NCBI RefSeq assembly: GCF_030164425.1
Contig: NZ_JASNJD010000020.1
Span: forward strand, 1-64,000
Length of the DNA: 64,000 bases
DNA from: Pseudodonghicola flavimaris
GTDB lineage: Bacteria > Pseudomonadota > Alphaproteobacteria > Rhodobacterales > Rhodobacteraceae
Direction of reading: 5' to 3'
The notes under the pieces were generated by a model, which did not search any database, was not told the DNA's origin, and saw only the letters and a list, made by a program, of their open reading frames with translations. Positions 1-9,329 of this stretch are shown here, one piece after another. Numbering within the stretch: the stretch's first letter is position 1; each line of letters opens with the position of its first letter. Position numbers and translations under genes: made by a program.

Positions 1-395
1 ATTTCTGTCCACCACCTCGGCCTCAGGTCCCTCAGGCAGCGCCGCCGCCTTCCGTTCCGTCCGCCTCCGTGGCGCCCCGTAGCGCCTCAGCGCCGCCGGT
101 GAAGGGGCTTTTACGGATAACCCCAAAGACCCGCAAGCAGATTCGTGACGTTTTTGCGATTTTTTTTGCCAGAAGGCCGAAAACCCCTGTTTTCAAGGCA
201 AATCGCGACGTGCCGGACCGGTGGGTTCCGGCGCCGATGGCAGGGTTCAGGCCCCCTGCCCGGCCGATTGGGCCATCTTTTCGGCCGATCTTGGCGGAAA
301 TCGACCCCGGCACACCACGAGTCGCCCCGAAAAGAGAGACTCGCGGCCGCGGCCGGGCCGGATTTTCCCCCTCCCCTGCCCCATCTCCCACCGAT
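1..395. other. left-edge stretch, no gene seen
   Basis: No frame here has convincing coding character: the open frames translate into arginine/proline/glycine-rich strings with no recognisable family. An AT-rich pocket at about 151-207 contains a run of eight T (160-167), and GCGATTT...TTGCC (156-170) is roughly mirrored by GGCAAATCGC (198-207). It could be the upstream region of a gene lying to the left or the downstream end of the transport operon that stops at 396. I cannot assign a function. Confidence 0.4.
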
Positions 396-2231
396 TCACA
401 CCGGATCGAGACTGCGGCGGGCCTGCGAGTCGCGTGGCGCGGGCATCCCGGCGCAGCCATGGCCCAGATCGATCAGGTCCCGGACCGTATCGTGCCGCGC
501 CACCCAATGGCCCGGTGCCACCTCCTGCAGGGGCGCGCGATCCGGGCGCTCCGCCACCGGCAACAGCAGCTTCGGCGCCGGCAGCGGGGCCGGGCGTCCC
601 TGCCCCAGCCGGCGGTCTTGCGGATCGGGCACCGGCACCGCCGCCAGCAACCGGCGGGTATAGGGGTGACGCGGGTCGCGCAGCACCGACTCGGTCGGGC
701 CGGTTTCGACGATCTGCCCCGACCACATCACCGCCACACGCTGGCTGACCCGTTCGACCACGGCGATATCGTGGCTGATGAAGAGGAACGACACCCCCTC
801 CTCCGCCTGCAGCCGCGCCATCAGGTCGGTCACCTGCCGGGCGACCGAGACATCGAGGGCCGAGACCGCCTCATCCGCGACGATCAGCGCCGGCCGAACC
901 GAGAGCGCCCGGGCGATGCAGAGCCGCTGTCGCTGACCGCCGGAGAACTGATGCGGGAACCGCAGCGCCGCCTCTGGCTCCAGCCCCACCTTGACCAGCA
1001 GCTCCTCCGCCAGCGCCATGCGGGCGGCGCGCGGCATCGGCTGCTGGATATGAGCGGGTTCGGTGATCAGGTCATAGACCGGCAGCCGCGGATTGAGACT
1101 GGCAAAGGGGTCCTGGAACACCATCTGCGCCACATGCCGGACCCGGCGCAGGTCCGCCGCCTCCAGATGGGTGATCTCCTCACCGTCCAGATGCACCTGG
1201 CCACCGGCCACGTCGACCAGCCGCAGCACGGCGCGGGCCAGGGTGGACTTGCCGCAGCCGGATTCCCCCACCAGCCCCAGCGTCTCGCCCCGCTCAACCC
1301 GCAGCGAGACGCCGTTGACCGCGTGATAGTCCAGATGCCGGCCCGGCAGCGGCCCCCGCCGCATCGGGAAGCGGACAGAGAGGTTCTCCACCGCCAGCAC
1401 CGGTGTCGCCTGCGGGCGCACCGGCCCCGGCGCCCCGGCGCCCAGCCGCGGGGTCGCCGCCATCAGGGCGCGGGTATAGGGGGCGACGGGGCGCAGGAAC
1501 ACCTCCTCAACCGGGCCTTCCTCGACCTTGTCGCCCCGGCAGAGCACCACCACGCGATCGGCAATCTGCGCAACCACCCCCATGTCATGGGTGATGAACA
1601 GGACCGCCATGCCGATGTCCTGCTGCAGCTGCCGGATCAGCGCCAGGATCTCCGCCTGGGTCGTCACATCCAGCGCCGTGGTGGGTTCGTCGGCGATCAG
1701 CACGTCGGGCCGGCAGGCCAGCGCCATGGCGATCATCACCCGCTGGCGCAGGCCGCCCGACAGCTCATGCGGGAACTGATCCAGCCGACGTTCGGGTTCA
1801 GGGATTTTCACCCGTTCGAAGGCGGCGCAGGCGGCGATCCGCGCCTCAGCCTTGCTCAACCCCTGATGCAGCCGCAGCACCTCGGCCACCTGCTCGCCCA
1901 GCGGCATCACCGGGTTCAGCGCCGTCATCGGTTCCTGGAAGATCATCGACACCCGGTTGCCCCGCACCGCCTGCATCTGCCGGTCGCCGAGCGCCGCCAG
2001 ATCGAGGCCCGGGCTGCCGTGCAGACGCACCGCGCCGTTGACGATGCTGCCGCCCTCGCGTTCGATCAGCCGCAGGATGGCCAGCGCGGTGGCGGATTTT
2101 CCCGATCCCGACTCCCCCACCAGCGCCACGGTCTCTCCCCTGGCGATATCGAAGGAGAGATCGCGCACCGCGCTGAAGGAACCGAAATTCAGGCTCAGGG
2201 CCTCGACGGAGAGAAGCGGGGATCGGGACAT
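396..2231 (-). CDS. peptide-type ABC transporter, fused double ATPase
   Basis: This 611-residue protein joins two ATP-binding domains, as in fused DppD-DppF/YliA-type importers. Domain 1 has Walker A GESGSGKS (39-46), an LSGG signature and Walker B ending ADEPTTALD. Domain 2 has GESGCGKS, signature FSGGQRQR and Walker [10 protein letters not shown], the usual Dpp/Opp form. It would sit on the cytoplasmic face and drive import by the two permeases at 4804-6631. It is the last gene of a leftward operon, starting three bases after the phosphoesterase stop. Family assignment is firm. The substrate is not readable from the ATPase; the phosphatase neighbours suggest it may not be a peptide. Confidence 0.95.
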   Translation of the reverse strand: MSRSPLLSVEALSLNFGSFSAVRDLSFDIARGETVALVGESGSGKSATALAILRLIEREGGSIVNGAVRLHGSPGLDLAALGDRQMQAVRGNRVSMIFQEPMTALNPVMPLGEQVAEVLRLHQGLSKAEARIAACAAFERVKIPEPERRLDQFPHELSGGLRQRVMIAMALACRPDVLIADEPTTALDVTTQAEILALIRQLQQDIGMAVLFITHDMGVVAQIADRVVVLCRGDKVEEGPVEEVFLRPVAPYTRALMAATPRLGAGAPGPVRPQATPVLAVENLSVRFPMRRGPLPGRHLDYHAVNGVSLRVERGETLGLVGESGCGKSTLARAVLRLVDVAGGQVHLDGEEITHLEAADLRRVRHVAQMVFQDPFASLNPRLPVYDLITEPAHIQQPMPRAARMALAEELLVKVGLEPEAALRFPHQFSGGQRQRLCIARALSVRPALIVADEAVSALDVSVARQVTDLMARLQAEEGVSFLFISHDIAVVERVSQRVAVMWSGQIVETGPTESVLRDPRHPYTRRLLAAVPVPDPQDRRLGQGRPAPLPAPKLLLPVAERPDRAPLQEVAPGHWVARHDTVRDLIDLGHGCAGMPAPRDSQARRSLDPV

Positions 2232-2234
2232 GGC

Positions 2235-3107
2235 TCAGCTCTCGGCGGGAATGTGGCGAGCGCGCAGCTCGGGATGGGTGCGGAACTCGGGCAAGGGCGG
2301 GGTCCAGCGGCGCAGGCCCGGCGTGATCTCGGCCCGGAAGGGATCGAGCCCGTCGACCGACCAGCGCACCGTCTCGCCCAGTTCGATCACTCCCATGGCC
2401 CCGGCGGGCGCGCCTTCGGTGGTGAAGCTCTCGGTCAGCGACTGCTGGGTCAGATGCGCGATACCGTCCACCGTGGTGACGGTGTTCCAATGCACGTGGC
2501 CGGCCAGGCAGACCACCGGCACCCGCGCCTGGGCCAGCGCGGCGCGGGCCCGCTCTGCCATCGGATAGGTGGAAAGCGACGGGTTGTTCTGGAAATAATA
2601 GTTGCCGATCTGCGAATGCCCCGACAGCGGCACATGGCTGACGATCAGCAGCGGCCGGTCGGCGGCCTGCACGGTGCGCGACAGCCACAGCAGATCGACC
2701 TCGCGCAGGACAAAGCCGGACTGGTCGGGATGGCGGTAAATCCGGCTGTCGGCCCGCCACAGCACGATACGCCAGCCGCCGATGTCATGGGTCTCATGCC
2801 CCAGCGACTGGCCCAGGATGTCCTCGTTCTGGGCGACGCTCAGGTGATCGCGGTCGTGGTTGCCGTTCAGGTGCCAGACCGGTGTCTCGATGGCGCGGAA
2901 GGCCTCGGCCACCTCCGCCTCCAGCCGCAGGTCGGTGTCGTGATCGACATCGGAAATCCGGTCGCCCAGATCCAGCACATGGGTCACATCGGCGTCGCGG
3001 ACATAGCGGGCGAACTCCTCCATCAGGCCCATGGCGGCATCGCCGCGCTTGGTCGAGGACGGGGTGCCGTGGTGGATATCGGCAACGGTGGCAAGGCGGA
3101 GGGTCAT
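2235..3107 (-). CDS. calcineurin-like metallophosphoesterase
   Basis: A 290-residue protein with all the metal-binding blocks of the calcineurin-like phosphoesterase superfamily in order: D10-x-H12 near the N-terminus, GD at 48-49, GNHD at 82-85, SHVP at 157-160 and GHVH at 203-206. Members hydrolyse phosphomono- or phosphodiesters with two metal ions. There is no signal peptide, so it should act in the cytoplasm, after import. It lies inside the ABC operon between the binding protein and the ATPase. I infer that it processes the transported compound or a derivative. Its closest functional subfamily (CpdA/GpdQ-like or other) cannot be settled by eye. Confidence 0.9.
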   Translation of the reverse strand: MTLRLATVADIHHGTPSSTKRGDAAMGLMEEFARYVRDADVTHVLDLGDRISDVDHDTDLRLEAEVAEAFRAIETPVWHLNGNHDRDHLSVAQNEDILGQSLGHETHDIGGWRIVLWRADSRIYRHPDQSGFVLREVDLLWLSRTVQAADRPLLIVSHVPLSGHSQIGNYYFQNNPSLSTYPMAERARAALAQARVPVVCLAGHVHWNTVTTVDGIAHLTQQSLTESFTTEGAPAGAMGVIELGETVRWSVDGLDPFRAEITPGLRRWTPPLPEFRTHPELRARHIPAES

Positions 3108-3136
3108 GTCAGGGGTCTTTCGTCAGAGGGAAGGAA

Positions 3137-3159
3137 GGGCCCGCCGCATCGGCAGGCCC
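3137..3159 (-). terminator. hairpin behind the binding-protein gene (attenuator or mRNA stabiliser)
   Basis: A ten-base stem with one mismatch and a CAT loop lies in the 63-base gap just downstream of the binding-protein stop and upstream of the phosphoesterase gene. No T-tract follows. Such hairpins behind binding-protein genes commonly keep that message more abundant than the rest of the operon. That role is inference. Confidence 0.5.
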
Positions 3160-3170
3160 CGGGGGTCGGA

Positions 3171-4724
3171 TCAGTTCGACGCGAAGGAGATCGCACCGGC
3201 GCGGAAATCGAGCACATAGGGGATATGCCCCGGCTTCGGCGCCCAGTTGACGGCCTTGCTCATGCCCCAGCTTTCATAGGGGCGGTACAGCAGCAGGAAC
3301 GGCGGATCCTGCTTGATGCGTTCCATCAGCTCGGCATAGGCGGCCTTGCGGGCCTCCACGTCCTTGGAGAAGCGGAACCGTTCCCAGGCCTCGGCATAGG
3401 CGGCATCCGTGTTGAACCGGCCCTGCCCCTCGGACGGCCCGTTCGGCGCCCACATCACGCCGAAGGACCCGAAGGGATCGGCGAAATACATCGGGTTCGA
3501 CCAGTTGCGGGTCATCATGTCCGGCGCGCCGCCGTTCCATTTCTCGACGATGCGCACCTTGCCGTTGATGCCGACCTCTTTCCACATCTCGGTGATCGCC
3601 TGCGCGGCGAGCAGACCGTTGGTGTAATAGGTCGGATGGGTGTCATAGGTGATCTCGGCGCCGTCGTAGCCGGCTTCCTTCAGCAGTTGCTTCGCCTTCT
3701 CGGGGTTGTATTCGAAGGTCTTCAGCTCCGGCATGTAGAGATCGCCGAACTCCTCATAGGTATGGCTGTCGGGCACCACCGCCTTGCCGAACCACAGCGC
3801 CTCGTTCAGCGTGTCGCGGTCGATCGCCATGCTCATCGCCTGACGGATGCGCGGGTCCTTCAGCGTCGGGTGGTTCACGTTCATGATCATCAGGTGGAAC
3901 AGCGGCGTGGCGCTGCCGACGGCGCGCAGCTTGGGATCACTTTCGATCAGCGACAGCTGGTCCGGCGCGATATTGGTGATGATATCGGCCTCACCCGTCT
4001 TCAGCGCGGTCACGCGCGAGGCGGTCTCGGGGATCTGCTGCACCACGACCCGTTCCAGCGGCGCCTTTTCGCCCCAGAAGTCGTCGAAACGTTCCCAGAC
4101 CAGCCGCTCGCCCGGCACGAATTCGGCGACGCGATAGGGGCCGGTGCCGACCGGTGCCAGCGAGAAGGCCTCGAAATCGTCATCCTCGGCGACCTTGGGA
4201 TCGCCGGTCAGGCCCTTGGTATACTCTTCAGGGATGATCATGACCTGCTGCAGGTTCAGCAGGGTGTTCCACAGCGGCTCTTCCCGCTTGACGGTGATCC
4301 GCACGGTCAGGTCGTCGACCTTATCGGCCTTCTCGAAGTTGTCGAGCCGGTCGCGCGACCGCACCACATAGGGCGGGAAGGTCGCCTGATACATCCGGTT
4401 CAGCGAGAAGACGACATCGTCCGCGGTCATCGGCTCACCGTTCTGGAACACCACGCCATCGCGCAGTTTCAGTTCCATCACGGTGGGTTCGACCAGATGC
4501 CATTCGATGGCCAGCGCCGGCTGCCATTCGGCGGCGAGCGTGTCGTGGTTCTTGTCGATCAGCGTGTCGAAGGTGTTGTAGTAGAATTGCGAGCCGACGT
4601 TGGAATGATCGCGGCCGGGATCGAGATAGCTCGACACGTTGGCGGCGCCGACGGTGATCTCCTGCGCCGCGAGACCGGAGGCAAGGCCGGCAGCGAGCGT
4701 GGTGGTAAGCAGCAGTCTCAGCAT
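3171..4724 (-). CDS. family 5 ABC substrate-binding protein
   Basis: A 517-residue periplasmic binding protein of the SBP_bac_5 (DppA/OppA/NikA) family. I chose the ATG at 4724 because it begins a clear signal peptide (MLRLLLTTTLAAGLASG, cleavage near AAQ-E) and has GGAG at a suitable distance; the open frame extends 34 codons further upstream without signal-peptide character. The segment around residues 60-100 (LRDGVVFQNGEPMTADDVVFSLNR) is a typical family 5 block. It should capture the substrate and deliver it to the DppB/DppC-type permeases. The family also binds nickel, opines, glutathione, haem and other ligands besides peptides, so the ligand is open. Confidence 0.95.
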   Translation of the reverse strand: MLRLLLTTTLAAGLASGLAAQEITVGAANVSSYLDPGRDHSNVGSQFYYNTFDTLIDKNHDTLAAEWQPALAIEWHLVEPTVMELKLRDGVVFQNGEPMTADDVVFSLNRMYQATFPPYVVRSRDRLDNFEKADKVDDLTVRITVKREEPLWNTLLNLQQVMIIPEEYTKGLTGDPKVAEDDDFEAFSLAPVGTGPYRVAEFVPGERLVWERFDDFWGEKAPLERVVVQQIPETASRVTALKTGEADIITNIAPDQLSLIESDPKLRAVGSATPLFHLMIMNVNHPTLKDPRIRQAMSMAIDRDTLNEALWFGKAVVPDSHTYEEFGDLYMPELKTFEYNPEKAKQLLKEAGYDGAEITYDTHPTYYTNGLLAAQAITEMWKEVGINGKVRIVEKWNGGAPDMMTRNWSNPMYFADPFGSFGVMWAPNGPSEGQGRFNTDAAYAEAWERFRFSKDVEARKAAYAELMERIKQDPPFLLLYRPYESWGMSKAVNWAPKPGHIPYVLDFRAGAISFASN

Positions 4725-4803
4725 GGGTATACTCCGTGGTGCTGGATGGTCTGAGGATGGAAACGGGCCCTGGCGGCCTTCTGTTGTTGCAATCGGAGGC
4801 GGA

Positions 4804-5694
4804 TCAGCGGGCGCGCAGCCGGACATCGGCGCCGTCGCGCAGCCAGTCGCCGAGGATCTGGACCGCGAAGGTGATCAGCAGGATCATCACCGCCGGCACC
4901 ATCACGATCCACGGCGCCGTCGGCATGAAGTCGCGGCCGATCCCGACCATGGACCCCAGCGTGGCGGTGGGCGGCTGCACCCCGAGCCCGAGGAAGGACA
5001 GCGTGCTTTCCAGCAGCACGATGTTCGACAGCGACAGGGTGAACTGCACCACGATGGGCGAGACGATGTTGGGCAGCAGATGGTGATGCGCGATCCTGAG
5101 CGGGCTGGCGCCGGCGGCGCGGGCGGCCTCGATAAAGGGCATCTTCATCATCCGCCGGACCTCGGCCCGGACGATGCGGGCGTATTGCTCCCAGCCGTAG
5201 AGGCCGAGCACCAGCACGATCACCTCGATCGAAGACCCGAGGATCGCCAGCAGGAACAGCGCGATCAGGGTGAAGGGCATGGCGATCTGGGTATCGACCG
5301 CCGCCATGATCGCCGCCTCGGTGCGGCCGCCGACGATCCCGGCCAGCAGGCCCAGAACGCCGCCGATCACCAGCCCCAGGCTGGCGCCCAGGACCGCCAG
5401 CATCAGCGTCAGCCGCAGCCCGTAGAGGCTGCGCGACAGCACGTCGCGGCCCAGTTCGTCCGTGCCCAGCAGATAGCCGGCCTTGGCCCGCTCGAACCCA
5501 AGGGGCGGGCGCAGCCGGGAAATCAGGCTCTGGGAGTTGGGCTCGAAGGGCGCCAGAAGCGGCGCGAAGAGCGCCATCCCGATCAGGCCGACCGCAACCA
5601 GGATCGCCAGTTTCTGGATCGGATCGGCACGGCGCCAGAAACTCAGCGCGGCAGACAGGCGCGACGGCACGGTGATGGTGGGGGAATGGGTCAT
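4804..5694 (-). CDS. ABC transporter permease, DppC-type
   Basis: A 296-residue inner-membrane permease of the DppC/OppC group. It has an N-terminal membrane segment followed by the LLGTDELGRDVLSR block, about five further hydrophobic segments, and the cytoplasmic coupling loop (EAARAAGASPLRIAHHHLLPN) that docks onto the ATPase. It pairs with the DppB-type permease whose stop lies seven bases upstream (5702), and is followed after 79 bases by the binding-protein gene. Length and motif order are normal for the family. Confidence 0.95.
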   Translation of the reverse strand: MTHSPTITVPSRLSAALSFWRRADPIQKLAILVAVGLIGMALFAPLLAPFEPNSQSLISRLRPPLGFERAKAGYLLGTDELGRDVLSRSLYGLRLTLMLAVLGASLGLVIGGVLGLLAGIVGGRTEAAIMAAVDTQIAMPFTLIALFLLAILGSSIEVIVLVLGLYGWEQYARIVRAEVRRMMKMPFIEAARAAGASPLRIAHHHLLPNIVSPIVVQFTLSLSNIVLLESTLSFLGLGVQPPTATLGSMVGIGRDFMPTAPWIVMVPAVMILLITFAVQILGDWLRDGADVRLRAR

Positions 5695-5701
5695 GGCAGC
5701 C

Positions 5702-6631
5702 TCAGGCGTTCACGGTTTGACGCAGCCGCGGGTCGGCCCAGGCATAGGCCAGATCGACGGCGGCATTGATGACGATGACGGCCAGCGCCACGGTGACGAC
5801 GCCGAACTGCAGCACCGGGTAATCGCGGCGCAGCGCGGCGTTCACCAGCAGATCGCCGATGCCCGGCCAGGCGAAGATCGCCTCGATCACCACCGACCCG
5901 GCGGCGGCGAGGCCGGCGACCTGCAGGCCCACCACCGACAGGATGGTGATGCCGGCGTTGCGCAGCCCGTGTTTGAGGATGACGCGGCTCTCCGGCAGGC
6001 CCTTGGCCCGTGCCGTGCGCATGTAATCCTGCCCCAGCACGTCCAGCATGGCGTTGCGGGTGAACCGGGTCAGCGCCGCGATCAGCACGCCGGCCATGGC
6101 GATGGTCGGCATGATGAAATGCCAGGGCGTCCCGTTGCCCACCACCGGCAGCCAGTTCAGCCAGTAGGAGAAGATCAGCACCATCACCACGGCGAGCACG
6201 AAGTTCGGCACCGCATAGCCCAGGAAGGCCAGCACCATCACCGCGCTGCCGACCCAGCTCTTGCGCCAGATGGCGGCGGCGATGCCCAGCGGCAGCGACA
6301 CCAGAAGCGTCAGCGCCATCGCCGAGAGCAGCAGCTGCGCCGAGGGCCAGAGCCGTTCCACCACGATCTCGCTGACCGGGCGGCGTTCGATGAAGCTCAG
6401 CCCGAACTGCCCGTCGGTGAAGGATTTCAGAAAGGCGAGGTATTGCGCGAAGACCGGCTTATCCAGCTCGTAATAGGCGATCAGCAGATCGCGGTCCTCG
6501 CTGGTGATGTTCTCGCCCACCACGAAGTCGATGGCGTTGCCCGACAGGCGGGTGGCGAAGAAGACGATGGTGATGATCGCCAGAAAGGTCAGCGCCATCC
6601 GGGTCAGAGTGCGCAGGCTGTAGCTTAGCAT
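5702..6631 (-). CDS. ABC transporter permease, DppB-type
   Basis: A 309-residue inner-membrane permease of the DppB/OppB group: first membrane segment at 10-30, a periplasmic region of about 70 residues, then five membrane segments and the EAA-like loop (TARAKGLPESRVILKHGLRN). It forms the heterodimeric pore with the DppC-type protein. Its ATG overlaps the end of the upstream HAD gene by seven bases (6625-6631), which indicates translational coupling and makes the phosphatase a real part of the transport operon. Confidence 0.95.
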   Translation of the reverse strand: MLSYSLRTLTRMALTFLAIITIVFFATRLSGNAIDFVVGENITSEDRDLLIAYYELDKPVFAQYLAFLKSFTDGQFGLSFIERRPVSEIVVERLWPSAQLLLSAMALTLLVSLPLGIAAAIWRKSWVGSAVMVLAFLGYAVPNFVLAVVMVLIFSYWLNWLPVVGNGTPWHFIMPTIAMAGVLIAALTRFTRNAMLDVLGQDYMRTARAKGLPESRVILKHGLRNAGITILSVVGLQVAGLAAAGSVVIEAIFAWPGIGDLLVNAALRRDYPVLQFGVVTVALAVIVINAAVDLAYAWADPRLRQTVNA

Positions 6632-7395
6632 GAGGAGGCTTCCCGTTGCAGAAGATCGCGGGCCGGGGCGCCGGGGCGCGCCAGCAGCACGAAGTCGACC
6701 CCGGCAGCGGCCGCCGCCGCGCCGTCGGTTTCCGGCGTGTCGCCGATGAACACGGCATCGCGCGGGGCGACGCCGGCGCGGCGGAGCGCCCGGCGCAGCA
6801 GGTCCGGGGCGGGTTTGCCAAGGCTCACCGCCGCCGCCCGCGGAACCGCCGCCGTCACCGCCGCCCAGAGCGCGCCGGTCTCGGGACAGGGGGTGCCGTC
6901 GGCGCCGGGATGGGTGATGTCGGGATTGGTCAGCCGCACCGGCACCCCGGCATGGGCCAGCGCGATGATCTCGGCCAGATCGTCGAAGCTGAGCCCGGTA
7001 TCGCGGGCGATCACCATCAGATCGGGACGGCGGCGGTCCGGATAGAGACCCAGCGCGCAGGCCAGCACCTGCAGCGGCGACGCCGCGAACAACGCCACCC
7101 GGGCGCCGGGCCGCTCTGCCTGCAACGTCCGCAGCGTCATCTCCCCGGCCAGCAGGATGCGCCCTGCCGGCACCGGCAGGCCCAGCCGCGCCAACCGCAC
7201 CGCCAGCGTCTGCGCGGTGTCGGTGGAGTTATTCGACACGATCCACAGCCGGTCGCCGCAGCGCGCCAGCAGCCGCGGCACATCCGGCAGCACCGTCTCT
7301 CCCGAGAGCAGGCAGCCGTCCAGATCGGCCAGAACGGCGGCGCGGTCAGGTCCGGGGCTGTCCAGAAAATCGCTCAGGCGGATCGGGTGTGGCAT
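6625..7395 (-). CDS. HAD-IIA (NagD-like) phosphatase
   Basis: A 256-residue HAD-superfamily phosphatase resembling NagD/phosphoglycolate-type (subclass IIA) enzymes. It has DLDGC (24-28) with the nucleophile and acid/base aspartates, SNNST (54-58) as motif II, GKPAPD as motif III and GDTPETD as motif IV. The ATG at 7395 is preferred over an upstream in-frame start at 7488 because the extra 31 residues are proline-rich and not conserved. It is the first gene of the leftward ABC operon and overlaps the permease by seven bases. It probably dephosphorylates a small phosphomonoester. The exact substrate is unknown. Confidence 0.9.
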   Translation of the reverse strand: MPHPIRLSDFLDSPGPDRAAVLADLDGCLLSGETVLPDVPRLLARCGDRLWIVSNNSTDTAQTLAVRLARLGLPVPAGRILLAGEMTLRTLQAERPGARVALFAASPLQVLACALGLYPDRRRPDLMVIARDTGLSFDDLAEIIALAHAGVPVRLTNPDITHPGADGTPCPETGALWAAVTAAVPRAAAVSLGKPAPDLLRRALRRAGVAPRDAVFIGDTPETDGAAAAAAGVDFVLLARPGAPARDLLQREASSC

Positions 7396-7516
7396 GCAAA
7401 ATCCTATCGTTGCGGGAACCGCCAGCGGTCCCGGGTCTGGGTCTTCGGTCCTTGGGTCAGTCTCGGCACCGCCCGGCCGGTCGACCATGGCGATGGCTGC
7501 GGTATCGGGCCGCTCT

Positions 7517-7532
7517 GTAACCGTGCCGTTAC
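7517..7532. promoter_or_regulatory. candidate LysR operator, GTAAC-N6-GTTAC
   Basis: A perfect five-base inverted repeat (GTAAC at 7517-7521, GTTAC at 7528-7532) lies in the 161-base gap between the divergent LysR gene and the transport operon, 25 bases before the LysR start. LysR sites are usually T-N11-A inverted repeats. This one has the right size and place. The link to the adjacent regulator is inference. Confidence 0.4.
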
Positions 7533-7534
7533 GT

Positions 7535-7553
7535 CCGAAAGCTAAAGCTTCGG
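7535..7553. promoter_or_regulatory. imperfect palindrome before the LysR start
   Basis: CCGAA at 7535-7539 and TTCGG at 7549-7553 flank AGCTAAAGC, forming an imperfect palindrome that ends four bases before the LysR ATG. It could be a second half of the autoregulatory site or a small leader hairpin. Confidence 0.3.
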
Positions 7554-7556
7554 ATC

Positions 7557-8471
7557 ATGACAGCTTCCCTTTCAGAGCTTCCCTCCGGGCTCACTTTTTC
7601 GCGTTTGCGAGCGCTGACCGCCGTGGCCGAGGAAGGCTCCTTCGCCGCCGCAGCGCGCCGAATCGGCATTTCGCATTCCGCCGTCTCGCAGCAGATCCGC
7701 GAGCTGGAGCGCAGCCATGACATCCACCTGTTCGACCGGGTGCGCGGTGTGCTGCGGCCGACCCCCGCCTGTCTTGAGCTCTGCGATATCGGCAACCGCA
7801 TTCAGGCCGCCGAACGCGATGCCGCGCGGGTGCTGGCGCGACGCGGGCCGACCGGCAAGCACCGGCTGCGGGTGGGGCTGGGCAACTCGATGCCCGGCAT
7901 CGCCATCGTCGGCCGGGTGCTGGCGCAGCATCCGACGCTGACGGTGACCGTCGACAGCGGCTCGCATCAGGACATCCTGGCGGCGATGTCGCGACGCGAG
8001 GTCGATGTCGCCGTCCTGCCCGATTTGCCGCCCGATCCGCGGTTCCGCCGCGCCCCGGTGCTGAGCCAGGAGGTAGTGGCCATCGTCTCCCCCTCCAATC
8101 CGATGGCGGCGCGCGACAGCGTCACGCTGGCGGAACTGGCGGCAAGCCCGCTGGTCTTCCGTTCGCCGGGCTCCTCGACGCAGAAACTGGTCGACCGCGG
8201 CTTCCGCGCCGCCGGCCTCAGCCCCGAGCCGCGGCTGATCGCCGATACCCGCGACGCGGTCTATGAGGCGGTGGCGCTGGGGATCGGCGTCGGGTTCATG
8301 TGGCGCTATGGCACCTACCGCGCGGATGTGGTGCGGCGGCTGCCGGTTCCGGAGTTCCGCTCCCGCGTCGACGAGGTGGTCTTCGCCCTGGCCGACGACC
8401 GCAACGCGCTGGTGGATCTGTTCTTTAATGTCGCGGCGCAGTTCCGCCCGGAGGAGATGATGACGGTCTGA
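7557..8471 (+). CDS. LysR-family transcriptional regulator, divergent from the ABC operon
   Basis: A 304-residue LysR-type regulator. The N-terminal winged helix-turn-helix is clear (FAAAARRIGISHSAVSQQIR), followed by the linker helix and a two-lobed effector domain beginning near residue 100. It is transcribed away from the HAD/ABC operon with a shared 161-base gap, the classic arrangement for a LysR gene controlling its neighbour. The likely ligand is the transported compound or its hydrolysis product. No target other than the divergent operon is suggested by position. Confidence 0.93.
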   Translation: MTASLSELPSGLTFSRLRALTAVAEEGSFAAAARRIGISHSAVSQQIRELERSHDIHLFDRVRGVLRPTPACLELCDIGNRIQAAERDAARVLARRGPTGKHRLRVGLGNSMPGIAIVGRVLAQHPTLTVTVDSGSHQDILAAMSRREVDVAVLPDLPPDPRFRRAPVLSQEVVAIVSPSNPMAARDSVTLAELAASPLVFRSPGSSTQKLVDRGFRAAGLSPEPRLIADTRDAVYEAVALGIGVGFMWRYGTYRADVVRRLPVPEFRSRVDEVVFALADDRNALVDLFFNVAAQFRPEEMMTV

Positions 8472-8497
8472 GCCCCCGGCCCCTGCGCTTCAGCGCC

Positions 8498-9328
8498 TCA
8501 GCGTCCGGCGCTGACCGCCTGGGCGCCGGTGACCACCTCGATCATGTCGGTGGTGGTCTTCTCCTGCCGGGCCGCGCGTTCGTCTCGCTGCAACAGCTCC
8601 AGCTTGCGGGCGATATTGCGCGACGCCGCATCCATCGTGGTCAGCCGCGCGTTATTCTCGCTGGCGATGCTTTCCATGATGCCATGGGCGATCTTGGCAA
8701 ACAGGTATTCCCCCGACAGCTGCTGCATCAGCTCCTCCGCCGGAAGCTGGTGCAGCGGCGGGCTGGCCGGCGGCGCACCCAGGCTTTCCAGCGTCGCGGC
8801 GCCGATCGGCAGCACCTGTTCGACGACGATATCGAAGGCGGCGCCGGGGCGGTGCTCGGCAAAGAGAATGCGCGCCTCGGCCACCTGCGACAGCCGGGCC
8901 GCGATCCGCCGCGCCAGAGAGGTCACGCCGTCGACATGGGTGCTCATGGCGAAAGCGTGGTCCGGGGCGATGCGATGTTCCTGCGCCGTCACCCGGCCGC
9001 GCCGGCCGACGATGATCAGCCGCTCTCCGGCACGGCGTTCCGTGGCCATCCGGTCGATCAGCCGGGTGTTGAAGCCGCCGACGAACCCGTTTTCCGAGGT
9101 CAGCACCAGCAGGATCCGTTCGCCCCCGTCCCGGTCGGGCAGGTCACGCACCAGCGGCGCGATCTCAGAAATCGCCCGTTCGACGATATCGCAATAGGCC
9201 CGGGTGCCGGCGAATGCCTCCTGCGCCTCCCGCGCGCGGGAGGCTGCCATAGAGCGCAGCGCCCCGACCAGCTCATCGAGATCGCCAAGGCTTTCCAGCC
9301 GGGCCTGGATGCGGGAGAGCTCCTCCAC
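8498..9328 (-). CDS. atpG: N-ATPase gamma subunit
   Basis: A 276-residue gamma subunit: N-terminal coiled-coil helix (IQARLESLGDLDELVGALRSMAA) and C-terminal helix (ESIASENNARLTTMDAASRNIARKLELL), the two strands of the central shaft. It is the last gene of the nine-gene operon and starts directly after the atpA stop at 9330. It is more divergent from housekeeping AtpG than the alpha and beta subunits are, as expected for the N-ATPase branch. It ends 26 bases from the convergent LysR gene. Confidence 0.9.
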   Translation of the reverse strand: MEELSRIQARLESLGDLDELVGALRSMAASRAREAQEAFAGTRAYCDIVERAISEIAPLVRDLPDRDGGERILLVLTSENGFVGGFNTRLIDRMATERRAGERLIIVGRRGRVTAQEHRIAPDHAFAMSTHVDGVTSLARRIAARLSQVAEARILFAEHRPGAAFDIVVEQVLPIGAATLESLGAPPASPPLHQLPAEELMQQLSGEYLFAKIAHGIMESIASENNARLTTMDAASRNIARKLELLQRDERAARQEKTTTDMIEVVTGAQAVSAGR

Positions 9329-9329
9329 C

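Noticed and set aside
32-460. A 142-codon minus-strand frame at the left edge
   Set aside because: Low-complexity translation, and it overlaps the end of the ATPase gene.
69-4754. A 1561-codon open frame on the plus strand
   Set aside because: It is the antisense shadow of the ABC operon: the translation is rich in His, Arg, Gln and Pro, has no family features, and the minus-strand genes beneath it have complete motifs.
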